From contig NZ_CP013442.1 of NCBI RefSeq assembly GCF_001718835.1, positions 771,899 to 835,898 on the forward strand: a DNA stretch of 64,000 nucleotides, written 5' to 3'. Position 1 is the first letter of the stretch. Each line of letters begins with the position of its first letter. The notes below the pieces were generated by a model, which saw nothing but the letters and a program-made list of their open reading frames with translations, did not search any database and was not told where the DNA came from. Positions 9,515-19,092 of this stretch are shown piece by piece. The DNA comes from Burkholderia cepacia. GTDB lineage: Bacteria; Pseudomonadota; Gammaproteobacteria; Burkholderiales; Burkholderiaceae. Both the position numbers and the translations under genes were made by a program.

Positions 9515-10273
9515 ATGAACTACGTCGTCGAAGCGGTTGACAGCGCGCTGAAGCTTTTGAACTGTGTGGCCGAGCATCCACATCTCGGCGTGACCCGGCT
9601 TGCGTTGAAGCTCGGCATCAACAAATCGCGCGCGTACCGCATGCTTTGCACGCTCGAGATCCATCGCTTCGTCGTGCAGGACGAGCGCACGTCGACTTAT
9701 GCGCTTGGAACGCAGGCGTTTGTGATCGGTGTTGCCGCGTTGCGGCAGACCGCGCTCGTGCACGCCGCACAGTGCCACATGCTTGCGCTCAGCCAGGCGA
9801 TCAACGAGACCGTCGTGCTGCGCGTGCGAGACGGACTCGACACGGTCTGCATCATGCGCTGCGAGACAACCCGCGAAATCCGGACGATCGGCGCCGTCGG
9901 CAATCGGCGGCCGGTCAGCCTCGGCGCGTCGGGCAAGGTGCTGCTCGCGTTCGCGCCCGGCGAGGTGCGCGACGCCTATTTCGCGAAAGTGCGAAGAACG
10001 GGGCAGGGCGATCCGTTCAGGCTTGCCGAGGAACTCGACGCGGTCGCGTGCAAAGGCTACGCGGTGAGCGTCGGCGAAGTGACGGCGGGAGTCGTCGCGA
10101 TTGCGGTGCCGATTTGCGACCGGGCGGGCACGGCGATCGCGTCCCTCAGCGTGACGGGGCCGGAGGTGCGGATCAGCCGCGTCAACGTTCACGACTATCT
10201 TGCGCGGCTGCAGGCCTGCAGCAATGCGATCTCCGTCGAACTCAGCCGGGTCTCGACGCGCGCCGTGACGTAA
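9515..10273 (+). CDS. IclR family transcriptional regulator
   Basis: A 252-residue regulator. The N-terminal winged helix-turn-helix covers about residues 1-70 (SALKLLNCVAEHPHLGVTRL, then KLGINKSRAYRMLCTLE as recognition helix). The C-terminal IclR effector domain contains GNRRPVSLGASGKVLLAF and GYAVSVGEVTAGVVAIAVPI, the usual ligand-pocket motifs. The start has a GGGGGG-rich ribosome binding site. It lies 31 bases upstream of an H-NS-like gene in the same direction and ahead of the large adhesin gene, which makes control of the adhesin a reasonable inference. The effector is unknown. Confidence 0.85.
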   Translation: MNYVVEAVDSALKLLNCVAEHPHLGVTRLALKLGINKSRAYRMLCTLEIHRFVVQDERTSTYALGTQAFVIGVAALRQTALVHAAQCHMLALSQAINETVVLRVRDGLDTVCIMRCETTREIRTIGAVGNRRPVSLGASGKVLLAFAPGEVRDAYFAKVRRTGQGDPFRLAEELDAVACKGYAVSVGEVTAGVVAIAVPICDRAGTAIASLSVTGPEVRISRVNVHDYLARLQACSNAISVELSRVSTRAVT

Positions 10274-10304
10274 TGGGCCTCGATTCGATGAGCAGGGGAA
10301 CGTG

Positions 10305-10598
10305 ATGAAGACGTATAGCGAACTCATGATGCAATTCGATCTTCTGAAGAAAGAGATCGAAATCGCGAGGGAGCACGAGGCTCAACGCATCGCCCGGCGA
10401 GTGCTTGAACTGTTGGCCGAAAGCGGTGTGGACGTTCGGGAAATGGCGAAGTCGCCGCCCCGCGGGAGGAAAGTTTCACCGAAATACTGGAATCCGCACA
10501 CGGGCGCGACGTGGTCGGGACGGGGGCGGGTGCCCAAGTGGCTGGTTGGCCAGGATCTACGTCAATTTCTGATTCCGAGCCCGGACGACGAGCAATAG
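10305..10598 (+). CDS. H-NS-like nucleoid protein
   Basis: A 97-residue protein. The N-terminal half is a coiled-coil oligomerisation helix (QFDLLKKEIEIAREHEAQRI). The C-terminal KYWNPHTGATWSGRGRVPKWL is the H-NS DNA-binding signature that inserts in the minor groove of AT-rich DNA. The preferred ATG at 10305 follows an AGGGGA site; a GTG lies one codon upstream. It sits between an IclR regulator and an AT-rich region preceding the adhesin gene, so local silencing of the adhesin is likely but not shown. Confidence 0.85.
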   Translation: MKTYSELMMQFDLLKKEIEIAREHEAQRIARRVLELLAESGVDVREMAKSPPRGRKVSPKYWNPHTGATWSGRGRVPKWLVGQDLRQFLIPSPDDEQ

Positions 10599-11151
10599 CG
10601 GATGCACGCGCGTGGGCCAGGTGAGACCGGGAACCACGACGTGGATGCCGGCAATTTGGCGGCCGATACGATTCTGCGAAAACACTTCAGGAAAGACGTT
10701 TGCATTTCAATCATTCTGTTTCGCAGGGCGAGACGTTTTATTTGCCAATACGGATGATCATATTAATTGCGGGTCTTGTTTTATTGAATAAAAAATAGAT
10801 GTCGTGTTTTATCTGGCGATATCAATTTATACAAATTTAACACTGATGTGGTGTCGATTCGCGTCACTTTTTTAAATCGAATATAAACTGTGTGAACCGG
10901 TTGGTGATGTGTGGCGGCCGATCAATCATTTTTCTCGCCATGGCGATTCTCGATCAGTCTATATCCAGAAAAATACGATGAGATTGATCTGACTCATTTG
11001 GCATCCGCTGCGCGGCGTTCTTCTTTCGAGGAAATCTGCGGATAGCGTGCGCCGGGTCCGTTGTTGACGTAACCGAAACATATAAATCAGAAGAAATGTC
11101 GTTTTACATTTAATTTGGACTGCGTATCGTTGCTTTGATGGGTGAATGATT
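10599..11151 (+). promoter_or_regulatory. AT-rich upstream region of the trimeric adhesin
   Basis: About 550 bases without a gene. The stretch from about 10735 to 10890 is strongly AT-rich with several TTTAAA, AATTTA and TATAAA-like elements. It probably holds the adhesin promoter and H-NS binding sites; no single operator palindrome stands out. Confidence 0.5.
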
Positions 11152-14100
11152 ATGAACAAGATATATAGAAAAGTCTGGAACAGGTCGCGGGGCCAGATTG
11201 TGGTCGTTTCCGAACGGTCATCCGGAAACTCGCCTGGCAGCGCGTCGCGGGGAACCGGCCTGGTGGCGGCCGTCGGGAGTGCGGTGTCGCTGCTTGCGAC
11301 GTTGGTGCTGTCGTCCAGTGCCTATGCGGCGATAACGGTGTCGGATAACGGCGTCTCGACTAACAGTGCCGGTACCGCGCATGCGGGGGGGAGTGCCGGG
11401 GGGCTTGGCGCGACGGCATCGGCAAACTCGATCGCGATGGTGGGCGACGGGGATTGCAACAGATTGACTTCAGGGCCATTCACCGTAGCCGGCGTTTACG
11501 GTACGGGGGCGAATTTCACCGGGGGCATCTATGGCTTCGGCGTTCAGAACTCCGCAACGAGTTACGACACGCCGACGAACGCAGGTGCCGGACAAACGAC
11601 CGGAATGCAAGGCTACACCGCGAACAACAGCGTGACCGGCAATGTCCAGCAGAGCGCCAACGGGATCGCAGGCACGACTGCATACGGGCTGCAGACGACG
11701 GCGATGGGCTGCGACGCGCATGCGAACGGCTGGGCGTCGCAGGCATTCGGCTGGGGCGCGAATGCGAGTGGAGCCGGGGCGGTCGCGGTTGGGGTGTATG
11801 CGACTGCGTCGGGTCAAGGCGCGGTCGCGTTCGGGATCGGCGCGGTCGCGTCGGCGATGGACACCTTCGCGGTGGGCGCGCTTGCGAAAGCCAGCGGGCA
11901 GGGCGACATTGCAATCGGCGCGCAAGCGGCGGCCAATTCGGGCATCACGTCCGGCACGTCCGAGCAATCGGCCGTGGCGTTCGGGCATGCCGCGACGGCG
12001 AGCGGCCAGAACACGGTGTCGGTCGGCAATGCGGCGGTCGCGAACGGCACCGGCTCGATCGCGATCGGCGGAGCGGCGAGCTCGGCGGCCAAGGCGGTCT
12101 CGCTGGGGTCGGGCGCGTCCGCCGGCGCGTCGTCTTCGGTCGCGATCGGCGATTCGAACGTGGTTGCTGCGTCCGCAGGCACGGGTGCGACTGCGATCGG
12201 CTACCAGTCGAGCGCCAGTAGCGGCACGGGCGCGGTCGCGATCGGCAGCCAGCAGACGGCGAGCGGCAACGGTGCGGTTGCGATCGGCGATCCCAACACG
12301 GCAACCGGGACCGGGGCGGTTGCGATCGGCGCCAACAATGTGGCGAACGGGCAGGGCGCGGTCGCGCTCGGCAATTCGAACATGGCAACCGGCACGGGCG
12401 CGATTGCGCTTGGCAATGCGTCGACCGCGGTGGCCAACGGCGGTGTGGCGCTCGGCGCCGGCGCAGTGGCGTATAACGCGAATGACGTGTCGCTGGGTTC
12501 GAGCTCCGTGACCGCGGCGCCCAATGCGACGCCGGGCGCAACGATCGGTGGAACGTCCTATACGTTCGCCGGCACTGCGCCGGCCAGCGTCGTGAGCGTC
12601 GGCGCCGCGGGAGCCGAGCGGCAGATCACGAACGTTGCCGCCGGAAGCCTGACGGCGTCGAGCACCGACGCAGTGAACGGCTCGCAGCTTTTTGCAACCG
12701 TTCAGGCGATCAATACGCTGTCGACTTCCACGTCGACCGGTTTGTCGTCGACCAATAGTTCCGTTGCATCGCTGTCCACGTCGGCTTTGACGGGCATCAG
12801 TTCGGCGAACAGTTCGATTGTGTCACTGTCGACTTCCACATCGACCGGCATCAGCACGGCGCAAAGCGGTGTCAACTCGCTGTCGACCGGTCTCTCGTCG
12901 ACCAACAGTTCAGTTGCGTCGTTGTCCACGTCGGCTTCGACGGGCATCAGTTCGGCGAACAGTTCGATTGTGTCACTGTCGACTTCGACGTCGACCGGCA
13001 TCAGCACGGCGCAGAGCGGTGTCAACTCGCTGTCGACCGGTCTCTCGTCGACCAACAGCGCGGTGGTGTCGCTGTCCACCTCGGCTTCGACGGGCATCAG
13101 TTCGGCGAACAGTTCGATTGCGTCATTGTCGACGGGCCTGTCATCGGCCAATAGCTCAGTTGCGTCGCTGTCGACCTCCACGTCGACGGGCATCAGCACG
13201 GCACAAAGCGGTGTCAACTCGCTGTCTACCGGCCTGTCGTCGACCAACAGTTCAGTAGCGTCGTTGTCCACCTCGGCGTCGACCGGTATCAGTTCGGCCA
13301 ACAGCTCGATCACCTCGCTGTCGACTTCCACGTCGACGGGCATCGGCTCGCTGTCGACCGGCCTGTCGACGATCTCGACCACGACCAACAACCTCGGCAG
13401 CAGCACTGCTGCAGCGCTCGGCGGCGGCGCGGCGTACAACCCGGCGACGGGCGCGATTTCCGCGCCGTCGTACACGACGTACAACGCGAACGGCACGACG
13501 ACGGCCAACAACAACGTCGGCTCGGCGATCGACAACATCAACGCGCACGGCATCAAGTATTTCCACGCGAACTCGACGGGCGCGGACAGCGTCGCGACGG
13601 GCGCCGACGCCGTTGCGATCGGCAAGGGCGCGACCGCCTCGACCAACGACTCGATCGCGCTCGGTGCGAACTCGGCAACGGCCGTGTCCAACCCGACCAG
13701 CAGTGCGGCGGTCGGCGCGACCACGTTCGGCGCATTCGCCGGCAGCGCGCCCGTGGGGGTCGTGAGCGTCGGCGCGCTGGGCGCGGAACGCCAGATCACC
13801 AATGTCGCCGCCGGCCAGGTAACGTCGACCAGTACCGACGCGATCAACGGCAGCCAGCTGTACGCGGTCGCGTCGAAGCTCGATTCGGCGACGACTTCGA
13901 TATCGTCGCTGTCGACAGGTCTGTCGTCGACCAATAGCGCGGTTGTGTCGCTGTCGACGTCCACGTCGACGGGTATCAGCACGGCGCAAAGCGGTGTCAA
14001 TTCGCTATCCACCGGTCTGTCGTCGACCAATAGTTCGGTTGCATCGTTGTCCACGTCGGCCTCGACGGGCATCAGCACGGCGCAAAGTGGCGTCAACTCG

Positions 14101-16077
14101 CTGTCCACCGGTCTGTCATCGACCAATAGCGCGGTTGCCTCGCTGTCGACCTCCACGTCGACCGGCATCAATTCGCTGTCCACCGGTCTGTCGTCGACCA
14201 ACAGTGCGGTCGTGTCGTTGTCCACCTCGGTCTCGACGGGCATCAGCTCCGCAACCAGCTCGATCGCATCGCTGTCGACCTCAACGTCGACCGGCATCAA
14301 CTCATTGTCGACAGGTCTCTCGTCGACCACCAGCTCGGTCGCATCACTGTCCACCTCGACCTCGACGGGCCTGAGCACCGCGGGCAGCAACATCTCTTCG
14401 CTGTCCACCGGATTGAGTTCGCTGTCGACCGCGGTCAACGGCGGCGGAACGAAGTACTTCCACACCAACTCGACGCAGCCTGACAGCCAGGCGCTCGGGA
14501 CGAACGCGATCGCCGTCGGCCCGGCGGCCACGGCATCGGGCGCGAGCAGCATTGCCATGGGCGATAACGCGAACGCGTCGACAGGCGGCGCGGTGGCGAT
14601 CGGCCGAACCGCTGTCGCGACAGGCGGGCAATCGGTGTCGATCGGCGTTGCAAACACGGCGAGCGGGGACGGCGCGGTGGCGATCGGCGATCCGAACGTC
14701 GCAACGGGCACCGGCGCGGTTGCATTGGGCGCGAACAACTCGGCGAACGGCCAGGGCGCCGTGGCGCTCGGCAACGCGAACGTTGCGACGGGAACGGGCT
14801 CGCTGGCCCTCGGCAATGCCTCCACGGCGGCAGCGGGCGGCGCGATCGCGTTGGGCGCCAATGCAATCGCAAGCAATGCCAATGACGTCGCGCTGGGCTC
14901 GGGCAGCGTTACCGCGACCGCAAGTCCGGTAGGCAGCGCCCCCATTGCCGGTCAGACGTATTCGTTCGCGGGCGGCCTGCCGACAAGCGTGGTGAGTGTC
15001 GGCGCACCGGGGGCCGAACGGCAGATCGTCAACGTTGCGGCGGGGCGGATTTCCGCGACGTCGACCGACGCCGTGAACGGGTCGCAGATGAACGCCGTCA
15101 CCCAGGCGCTGGCCTCGTTGTCGACTTCGACGGCAAGTGCACTGTCGACGACGCAAAGCGGCCTGAGTTCATTGTCGACGGGGCTGAGTTCGACGAACAG
15201 CAGCGTGAGTTCCCTGTCGACCGGGCTGAGCACGACGAGCAGCAACGTCTCGTCGCTGTCGACCGGCTTGAGCACGTCGCAGAGCGGGATTGCGTCGCTT
15301 TCAACGGGATTGAGCACGACGAACGACAGTCTCGCGTCGCTGTCGACTGCGATAACCAGCGGCGGAATCCACGCCAACAGCGTGGGCGGCGTATCGGTGG
15401 GACCGGGCGCGAACGCGTCGGGCGCCAACAGCACGGCGGTGGGCGGCGCGGCGTCGGCTTCGGGAGCCAACGCGACGGCTGTCGGTCAGGCGTCGAATGC
15501 ATCGGGCGATAACTCGACGGCGCTGGGGCAGGCGTCGAGTGCGTCCGGAAGCGGCTCCACGGCGGTGGGGCAGGGCGCGAGCGCGCCGGGAGACGGAGCA
15601 TCGGCATTCGGCCAGGGGGCGATCGCCTCCGGTACGAACGCAACCGCGTTGGGCGCCCATTCGACGGCATCGGCGCCGAATTCGGTGGCGATCGGTGCGA
15701 ACTCGGTAGCGTCCGAGCCGAACACGGTGTCATTCGGTTCGCCGGACCATGAACGCCGGCTCACGAACGTCGCACCGGGGATTGGCGGCACCGATGCGGC
15801 GAACATGAATCAGCTCAGGGGCGTGCAATCGAGTGTCGACCAGGCTGCTCGCCGGGCCTATTCGGGCGTGGCGGCCGCCACCGCATTGACGATGATCCCG
15901 GAAGTCGATCCCGGCAAGACGATCGCGGTCGGGATCGGCGCCGGCAGCTATCAAGGCTATTCGGCATCGGCAATCGGTGTGTCCGTTCGATTCTCCGACA
16001 ACCTGAAGGCGAAGCTCGGCGTCGGCATGAGCGGGCAGGGCAGCACATACGGCGGAGGTGTGTCGTACCAGTGGTAG
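11152..16077 (+). CDS. YadA-type trimeric autotransporter adhesin
   Basis: A 1641-residue surface adhesin (type Vc secretion). It begins with an extended signal peptide region, MNKIYRKVWNRSRGQIVVVSE, ending near SSSAYA. Next come head domains of 14-residue repeats of the form AxAxGxxAVAIG, about residues 190-470. Neck motifs (SVGAAGAERQITNVAAGS, then STDAVNGSQLF) precede long Ser/Thr-rich stalks made of SLSTGLSSTNSSVASLSTS units. A second head, second neck, short stalk and third head follow. The last 75 residues are the YadA anchor (GVAAATALTMIPEV to GGGVSYQW), which forms the trimeric beta barrel. The ATG at 11152 is preferred to 11146 because the signal then starts canonically at MNKIYR. 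Confidence 0.95.
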   Translation: MNKIYRKVWNRSRGQIVVVSERSSGNSPGSASRGTGLVAAVGSAVSLLATLVLSSSAYAAITVSDNGVSTNSAGTAHAGGSAGGLGATASANSIAMVGDGDCNRLTSGPFTVAGVYGTGANFTGGIYGFGVQNSATSYDTPTNAGAGQTTGMQGYTANNSVTGNVQQSANGIAGTTAYGLQTTAMGCDAHANGWASQAFGWGANASGAGAVAVGVYATASGQGAVAFGIGAVASAMDTFAVGALAKASGQGDIAIGAQAAANSGITSGTSEQSAVAFGHAATASGQNTVSVGNAAVANGTGSIAIGGAASSAAKAVSLGSGASAGASSSVAIGDSNVVAASAGTGATAIGYQSSASSGTGAVAIGSQQTASGNGAVAIGDPNTATGTGAVAIGANNVANGQGAVALGNSNMATGTGAIALGNASTAVANGGVALGAGAVAYNANDVSLGSSSVTAAPNATPGATIGGTSYTFAGTAPASVVSVGAAGAERQITNVAAGSLTASSTDAVNGSQLFATVQAINTLSTSTSTGLSSTNSSVASLSTSALTGISSANSSIVSLSTSTSTGISTAQSGVNSLSTGLSSTNSSVASLSTSASTGISSANSSIVSLSTSTSTGISTAQSGVNSLSTGLSSTNSAVVSLSTSASTGISSANSSIASLSTGLSSANSSVASLSTSTSTGISTAQSGVNSLSTGLSSTNSSVASLSTSASTGISSANSSITSLSTSTSTGIGSLSTGLSTISTTTNNLGSSTAAALGGGAAYNPATGAISAPSYTTYNANGTTTANNNVGSAIDNINAHGIKYFHANSTGADSVATGADAVAIGKGATASTNDSIALGANSATAVSNPTSSAAVGATTFGAFAGSAPVGVVSVGALGAERQITNVAAGQVTSTSTDAINGSQLYAVASKLDSATTSISSLSTGLSSTNSAVVSLSTSTSTGISTAQSGVNSLSTGLSSTNSSVASLSTSASTGISTAQSGVNSLSTGLSSTNSAVASLSTSTSTGINSLSTGLSSTNSAVVSLSTSVSTGISSATSSIASLSTSTSTGINSLSTGLSSTTSSVASLSTSTSTGLSTAGSNISSLSTGLSSLSTAVNGGGTKYFHTNSTQPDSQALGTNAIAVGPAATASGASSIAMGDNANASTGGAVAIGRTAVATGGQSVSIGVANTASGDGAVAIGDPNVATGTGAVALGANNSANGQGAVALGNANVATGTGSLALGNASTAAAGGAIALGANAIASNANDVALGSGSVTATASPVGSAPIAGQTYSFAGGLPTSVVSVGAPGAERQIVNVAAGRISATSTDAVNGSQMNAVTQALASLSTSTASALSTTQSGLSSLSTGLSSTNSSVSSLSTGLSTTSSNVSSLSTGLSTSQSGIASLSTGLSTTNDSLASLSTAITSGGIHANSVGGVSVGPGANASGANSTAVGGAASASGANATAVGQASNASGDNSTALGQASSASGSGSTAVGQGASAPGDGASAFGQGAIASGTNATALGAHSTASAPNSVAIGANSVASEPNTVSFGSPDHERRLTNVAPGIGGTDAANMNQLRGVQSSVDQAARRAYSGVAAATALTMIPEVDPGKTIAVGIGAGSYQGYSASAIGVSVRFSDNLKAKLGVGMSGQGSTYGGGVSYQW
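12715..14430 (+). repeat. Degenerate tandem repeats encoding the SLST stalk of the adhesin
   Basis: Blocks of roughly 42 to 150 bases recur, each coding for variants of SLSTSTSTGISTAQSGVNSL and SLSTGLSSTNSSVASLS. They fall in two arrays (about 12715-13370 and 13890-14430), separated by a head domain, with a shorter third array near 15110-15350. Copies are near-identical at DNA level, so length changes by recombination or slippage are expected. Confidence 0.85.
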
Positions 16078-16131
16078 TGGGGTAACAAACGCGCCCGGCG
16101 CAGGACCGTTCGGTCCTCGTTCGGGGGGGCG

Positions 16132-16605
16132 TCACAAGCGCCGCCGTGTCGACCATCCGGCGAGCCGGTAGGCCGCCGCCGCCGTGATCCCGAATGCCAG
16201 ATGGGCCGCCAGCGTGATCGCGCCGCGAACCGGAATAAACCACGGGAAGATCTCGGTGAAACCGTACAGGTTGATCCCGTAGAGAAGAAGCCCGAACACG
16301 GCTCCCACGAGCAGCGCCGGCCGCAGCGATAGCCGATGAATTGCCACCGCCAGCACGGCGGTGTAGGCGAGCGATAGAAACAGATGCACGAGCGTCGCCA
16401 TGCCCATGACGAGCGGCTCGAAGCCGGCTGGCGGCCCGAGCACGCGTCGACCCATGACGATGGCGGCCGTGAGGCGCGCATCGCGATACAGGTTCCGAAC
16501 GGCATCGTCGCCGTGGAGCCACCACAACAGCAGCTCCACCCATGTCGAGCCGACAGCGGCGCACAACGCTGCCCAGAGGATCCCGAACGAAGCGCCCGGG
16601 TTCAT
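16132..16605 (-). CDS. Small integral membrane protein of unknown function
   Basis: A 157-residue protein with about four hydrophobic helices (SFGILWAALCAAVGSTWVEL, MGMATLVHLFLSLAYTAVLA, PALLVGAVFGLLLYGINLY and GAITLAAHLAFGITAAAAYR). I recognise the pattern from proteobacterial genomes but cannot name a function. The start at 16605 (MNPGASF) is used because the longer frame adds a non-hydrophobic tail. It is transcribed towards the adhesin gene; a short hairpin (AGGACCG/CGGTCCT, 16102-16117) lies between their ends. Confidence 0.6.
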   Translation of the reverse strand: MNPGASFGILWAALCAAVGSTWVELLLWWLHGDDAVRNLYRDARLTAAIVMGRRVLGPPAGFEPLVMGMATLVHLFLSLAYTAVLAVAIHRLSLRPALLVGAVFGLLLYGINLYGFTEIFPWFIPVRGAITLAAHLAFGITAAAAYRLAGWSTRRRL

Positions 16606-16765
16606 TTGTCGTCTGCCTTGGTGGTTGGTTGATTCGTGCCGCGCCTGCTTCGCGCTGGTGATCCATTCTGACGGATCCGGGAGTCGGCATCCGCTGCCTT
16701 GCGATCGATCCATCAAGATAATCAAAGTTATCTTGATGCCATCGCTTCCATGTCACACTGACAGG

Positions 16766-18469
16766 ATGAACCCGCTCCCACCCCCGCCTCTGCCGACCGA
16801 ATCCGCTCCCGCAGGCTATCCCGACGCCGACGAACTGGCCGCGCTGCGCGCGTGGTACGCCGGGATGACGGTCCGCGACGCGGTGGAACGCTATCTGCCA
16901 GACCGGCTGGGCGCACGACGCTCGGCGCGCGGCGTGATCGGCGCGATTCGCCGCCGCCTCGTACGCGTCGCGCAATCGGCGCGCCGGCCCGATCTCGCGC
17001 GCGTGCTGTCGCATCCCGAAGGTGAGCATTTACGGGAGGCAAAAGCAGTCGCCGAAGCGATCGAGATCCTGCGGCATGCGCGCGCGCCGTCGCCGCACAT
17101 CGGCGACGCCGTCGACGACTGGCTGCCCGCCCGCGCGGTCGCCGCGCTGCGGGCGCACGGAATCGCGACGCTTGCCGATCTCACGGTGCGGATTCCGCGC
17201 CGACGCCAGTGGTGGAAAGCGATTCCCGGGCTCGGCCTCGCCAGCGCGCGCCGCATCGAGGCATTCTTTGCCGCGCATCCGGAACTGACGGCGCGCGCGC
17301 GAGCGCTCGTCGCGGTGTCGCCGCCGAGCGGCATCGTGCCGTGGGAGCAGCTGAAGCTGCCGCACGAAGTCGACGGTTCGGCCGGCACGTTCCGCGCGCC
17401 GCGTGCGACCAGCACGCTCGATGCGGACAACGATTACGCGGCCGTGCACGCGTGGCTGTCGCTGCACGAATCGGCCGCGACGCGGCGTGCGTACCGGAAG
17501 GAGGCGGAGCGGTTGATCCTGTGGGCGATCGTCGAGCGCGGCCGCGCGCTGTCGTCGCTGACGACCGAGGACGCGGTCGCGTATCGCGCGTTCGTGCGGC
17601 GCCCGAGCCCGCACGAGCGCTGGGTCGGGCCCGTGCGGCCGCGCGGTGCGCCCGACTGGCGGCCGTTCTCGGGCGCGTTGTCCGCGCGTTCGGCGGCGTA
17701 CACGCTGTCGGTGCTCGGCGCGCTGTTTCGCTGGCTGATCGAGCAGCGCTACCTGCTCGCGAATCCGTTCGCGGGCGTCAAGGTGCGCGACACGCGCGGC
17801 GCGAACGCACTCGACACGTCGCATGCGTTCACCGAAGGCGAATGGCTGCTCGTGCGCACGATCGCCGACGGGCTCGAATGGTCGTACGGCTGGGAGCCGG
17901 CAGCGGCGCAACGGCTGCGCTTCATTCTCGATTTCGGCTATGCGACCGGGCTGCGCGCGAGCGAGCTGGTCGGCGCGACGCTCGGCGGCATCGAGACGGA
18001 TGCGCACGGCGATTCGTGGATCAAGGTCGTCGGGAAAGGGCGCAAGGCGGCCAGGGTCGCGCTGCCGCCGCTCGCCCGCACGGCGCTCGACCGTTACCTG
18101 GTCGCACGCCGGCTGCCGGTTACGCCGGTGCGCTGGCGGCCCGATACGCCGCTGATCGCGAGCCTCGCGGAAGACGGCGCCGCCGCGATCACGAGCGTGC
18201 GCCTGTGGAAGGTGATGCAGCGTTTCTTCGCGCAGACGGCCGATCAGGTCGAGGCCGACAACCCCGCGCTCGCGCAGAAGCTGCGGCAGGCGAGCCCGCA
18301 CTGGATGCGTCATACGCATGCGACGCATGCGTTGGCGCGCGGCGCGGAGCTGACGACCGTGCGCGACAACCTGCGGCATGCATCGATCTCGACGACGTCG
18401 ATCTACCTGCATGGCGACGACGTGAAGCGGGCGCGCCAGCTGTCGGACGCGTTCTCGGCGGAAAAGTGA
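16766..18469 (+). CDS. Tyrosine recombinase / phage-type integrase
   Basis: A 567-residue site-specific recombinase. The first 270 residues contain a helix-hairpin-helix-like part (VRIPRRRQWWKAIPGLGLA). The SAM-like core-binding domain follows. The catalytic domain shows Arg in TGLRASELVGATL, Lys in VGKGRKAARVALP, the H-x-x-R box HWMRHTHATHAL and the C-terminal LRHASISTTSIYLH with the nucleophilic tyrosine. The residues needed for strand exchange are all present. The start at 16766 was chosen for its position after an ACAGG site. It lies 620 bases from the edge of the biosynthetic cluster, but there is no attachment site or phage gene nearby, so it may be a resident chromosomal gene. Confidence 0.85.
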   Translation: MNPLPPPPLPTESAPAGYPDADELAALRAWYAGMTVRDAVERYLPDRLGARRSARGVIGAIRRRLVRVAQSARRPDLARVLSHPEGEHLREAKAVAEAIEILRHARAPSPHIGDAVDDWLPARAVAALRAHGIATLADLTVRIPRRRQWWKAIPGLGLASARRIEAFFAAHPELTARARALVAVSPPSGIVPWEQLKLPHEVDGSAGTFRAPRATSTLDADNDYAAVHAWLSLHESAATRRAYRKEAERLILWAIVERGRALSSLTTEDAVAYRAFVRRPSPHERWVGPVRPRGAPDWRPFSGALSARSAAYTLSVLGALFRWLIEQRYLLANPFAGVKVRDTRGANALDTSHAFTEGEWLLVRTIADGLEWSYGWEPAAAQRLRFILDFGYATGLRASELVGATLGGIETDAHGDSWIKVVGKGRKAARVALPPLARTALDRYLVARRLPVTPVRWRPDTPLIASLAEDGAAAITSVRLWKVMQRFFAQTADQVEADNPALAQKLRQASPHWMRHTHATHALARGAELTTVRDNLRHASISTTSIYLHGDDVKRARQLSDAFSAEK

Positions 18470-18498
18470 CGGCGGCGCGAGCGTGGAGCAAAGCAAGG

Positions 18499-18630
18499 AT
18501 GTCAATTCGAGGTGTCCGTCCCACGCGGCTCCTGGCGCCCGCGCTGGATCGCAAGGTCAAGCGCAATCGACGCCTGCGCGACCGCCAGGACGCGGCGCTG
18601 CGGGCGTTGGAGCACGCGATGCACATCTGA
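18499..18630 (+). CDS. Possible small basic protein
   Basis: A 43-residue frame just after the integrase gene, rich in Arg and Lys (RKVKRNRRLRDRQDAAL). It has an AAGG close to the ATG. There is no recognisable family; it could be chance. Confidence 0.25.
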   Translation: MSIRGVRPTRLLAPALDRKVKRNRRLRDRQDAALRALEHAMHI

Positions 18631-18703
18631 TCGAGCCTTGAGCGGGGGCGTGCCGCCGGTTTGTGGCGATCGGGCGGCGAGCCCCGCCGGATGGTGGCCC
18701 GGC

Positions 18704-19057
18704 TCAGGCCAGCCGCCGCCCGCATACCGCGCACGGCCGGCCGGCGGGCGTGTCGCAGGCGGCAGGCGACGCGCCGCTCATGACCCGCTTGCGCGCGTCG
18801 GAGAATGCCCACCAAGGCTCGGGCGGGCCGCCCGCCATGAACTGCGTCACGGAAATGAACACGTCGATCACGCACGGATCGTGTCGTGTCGCGGTGCGCA
18901 TGCACAGCTCGTCGTACAGGCAAAACGGACATCGGCCGATGAGATCGGCGGGGTGGCCGATGCCGATCAGCACGAGGTCGGCGGCGGACGCGGGGCCGAT
19001 GTTGGGCAAGTCGGTCAGCTTGACGACGCGGGCTCGGTCTACCTTGGCGGGATTCAT
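18704..19057 (-). CDS. Helix-hairpin-helix (Cdd1-like) protein with cysteine motifs
   Basis: A 117-residue protein. Residues 10-35 (VVKLTDLPNIGPASAADLVLIGI) form a helix-hairpin-helix DNA-binding motif as in the Cdd1 / pathogenicity-locus family. A cysteine-rich centre follows (RCPFCLYDELC), and a C-terminal CAVCGRRL could bind metal with it. The start at 19057 begins just before the motif. Its stop-proximal side faces the integrase and its start is close to the end of the radical SAM gene at 19093, which has the same orientation (35-base gap), so co-transcription with that gene is possible. Confidence 0.7.
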   Translation of the reverse strand: MNPAKVDRARVVKLTDLPNIGPASAADLVLIGIGHPADLIGRCPFCLYDELCMRTATRHDPCVIDVFISVTQFMAGGPPEPWWAFSDARKRVMSGASPAACDTPAGRPCAVCGRRLA

Positions 19058-19092
19058 AGTGAAGTCGGTCGGGAATGAGGCGGCCGTCCGTG

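Noticed and set aside
12715..14430. Regularly spaced repeats resembling a CRISPR array
   Set aside because: The repeats are in frame, coding and adjoining without unique spacers; there are no cas genes.
12702..14945. A 747-residue open frame on the minus strand inside the adhesin gene
   Set aside because: It is a repetitive mirror of the adhesin repeats (PVDSELTPLCAVL units) with no start signal or known domain; the plus-strand frame has a signal peptide and a YadA anchor.
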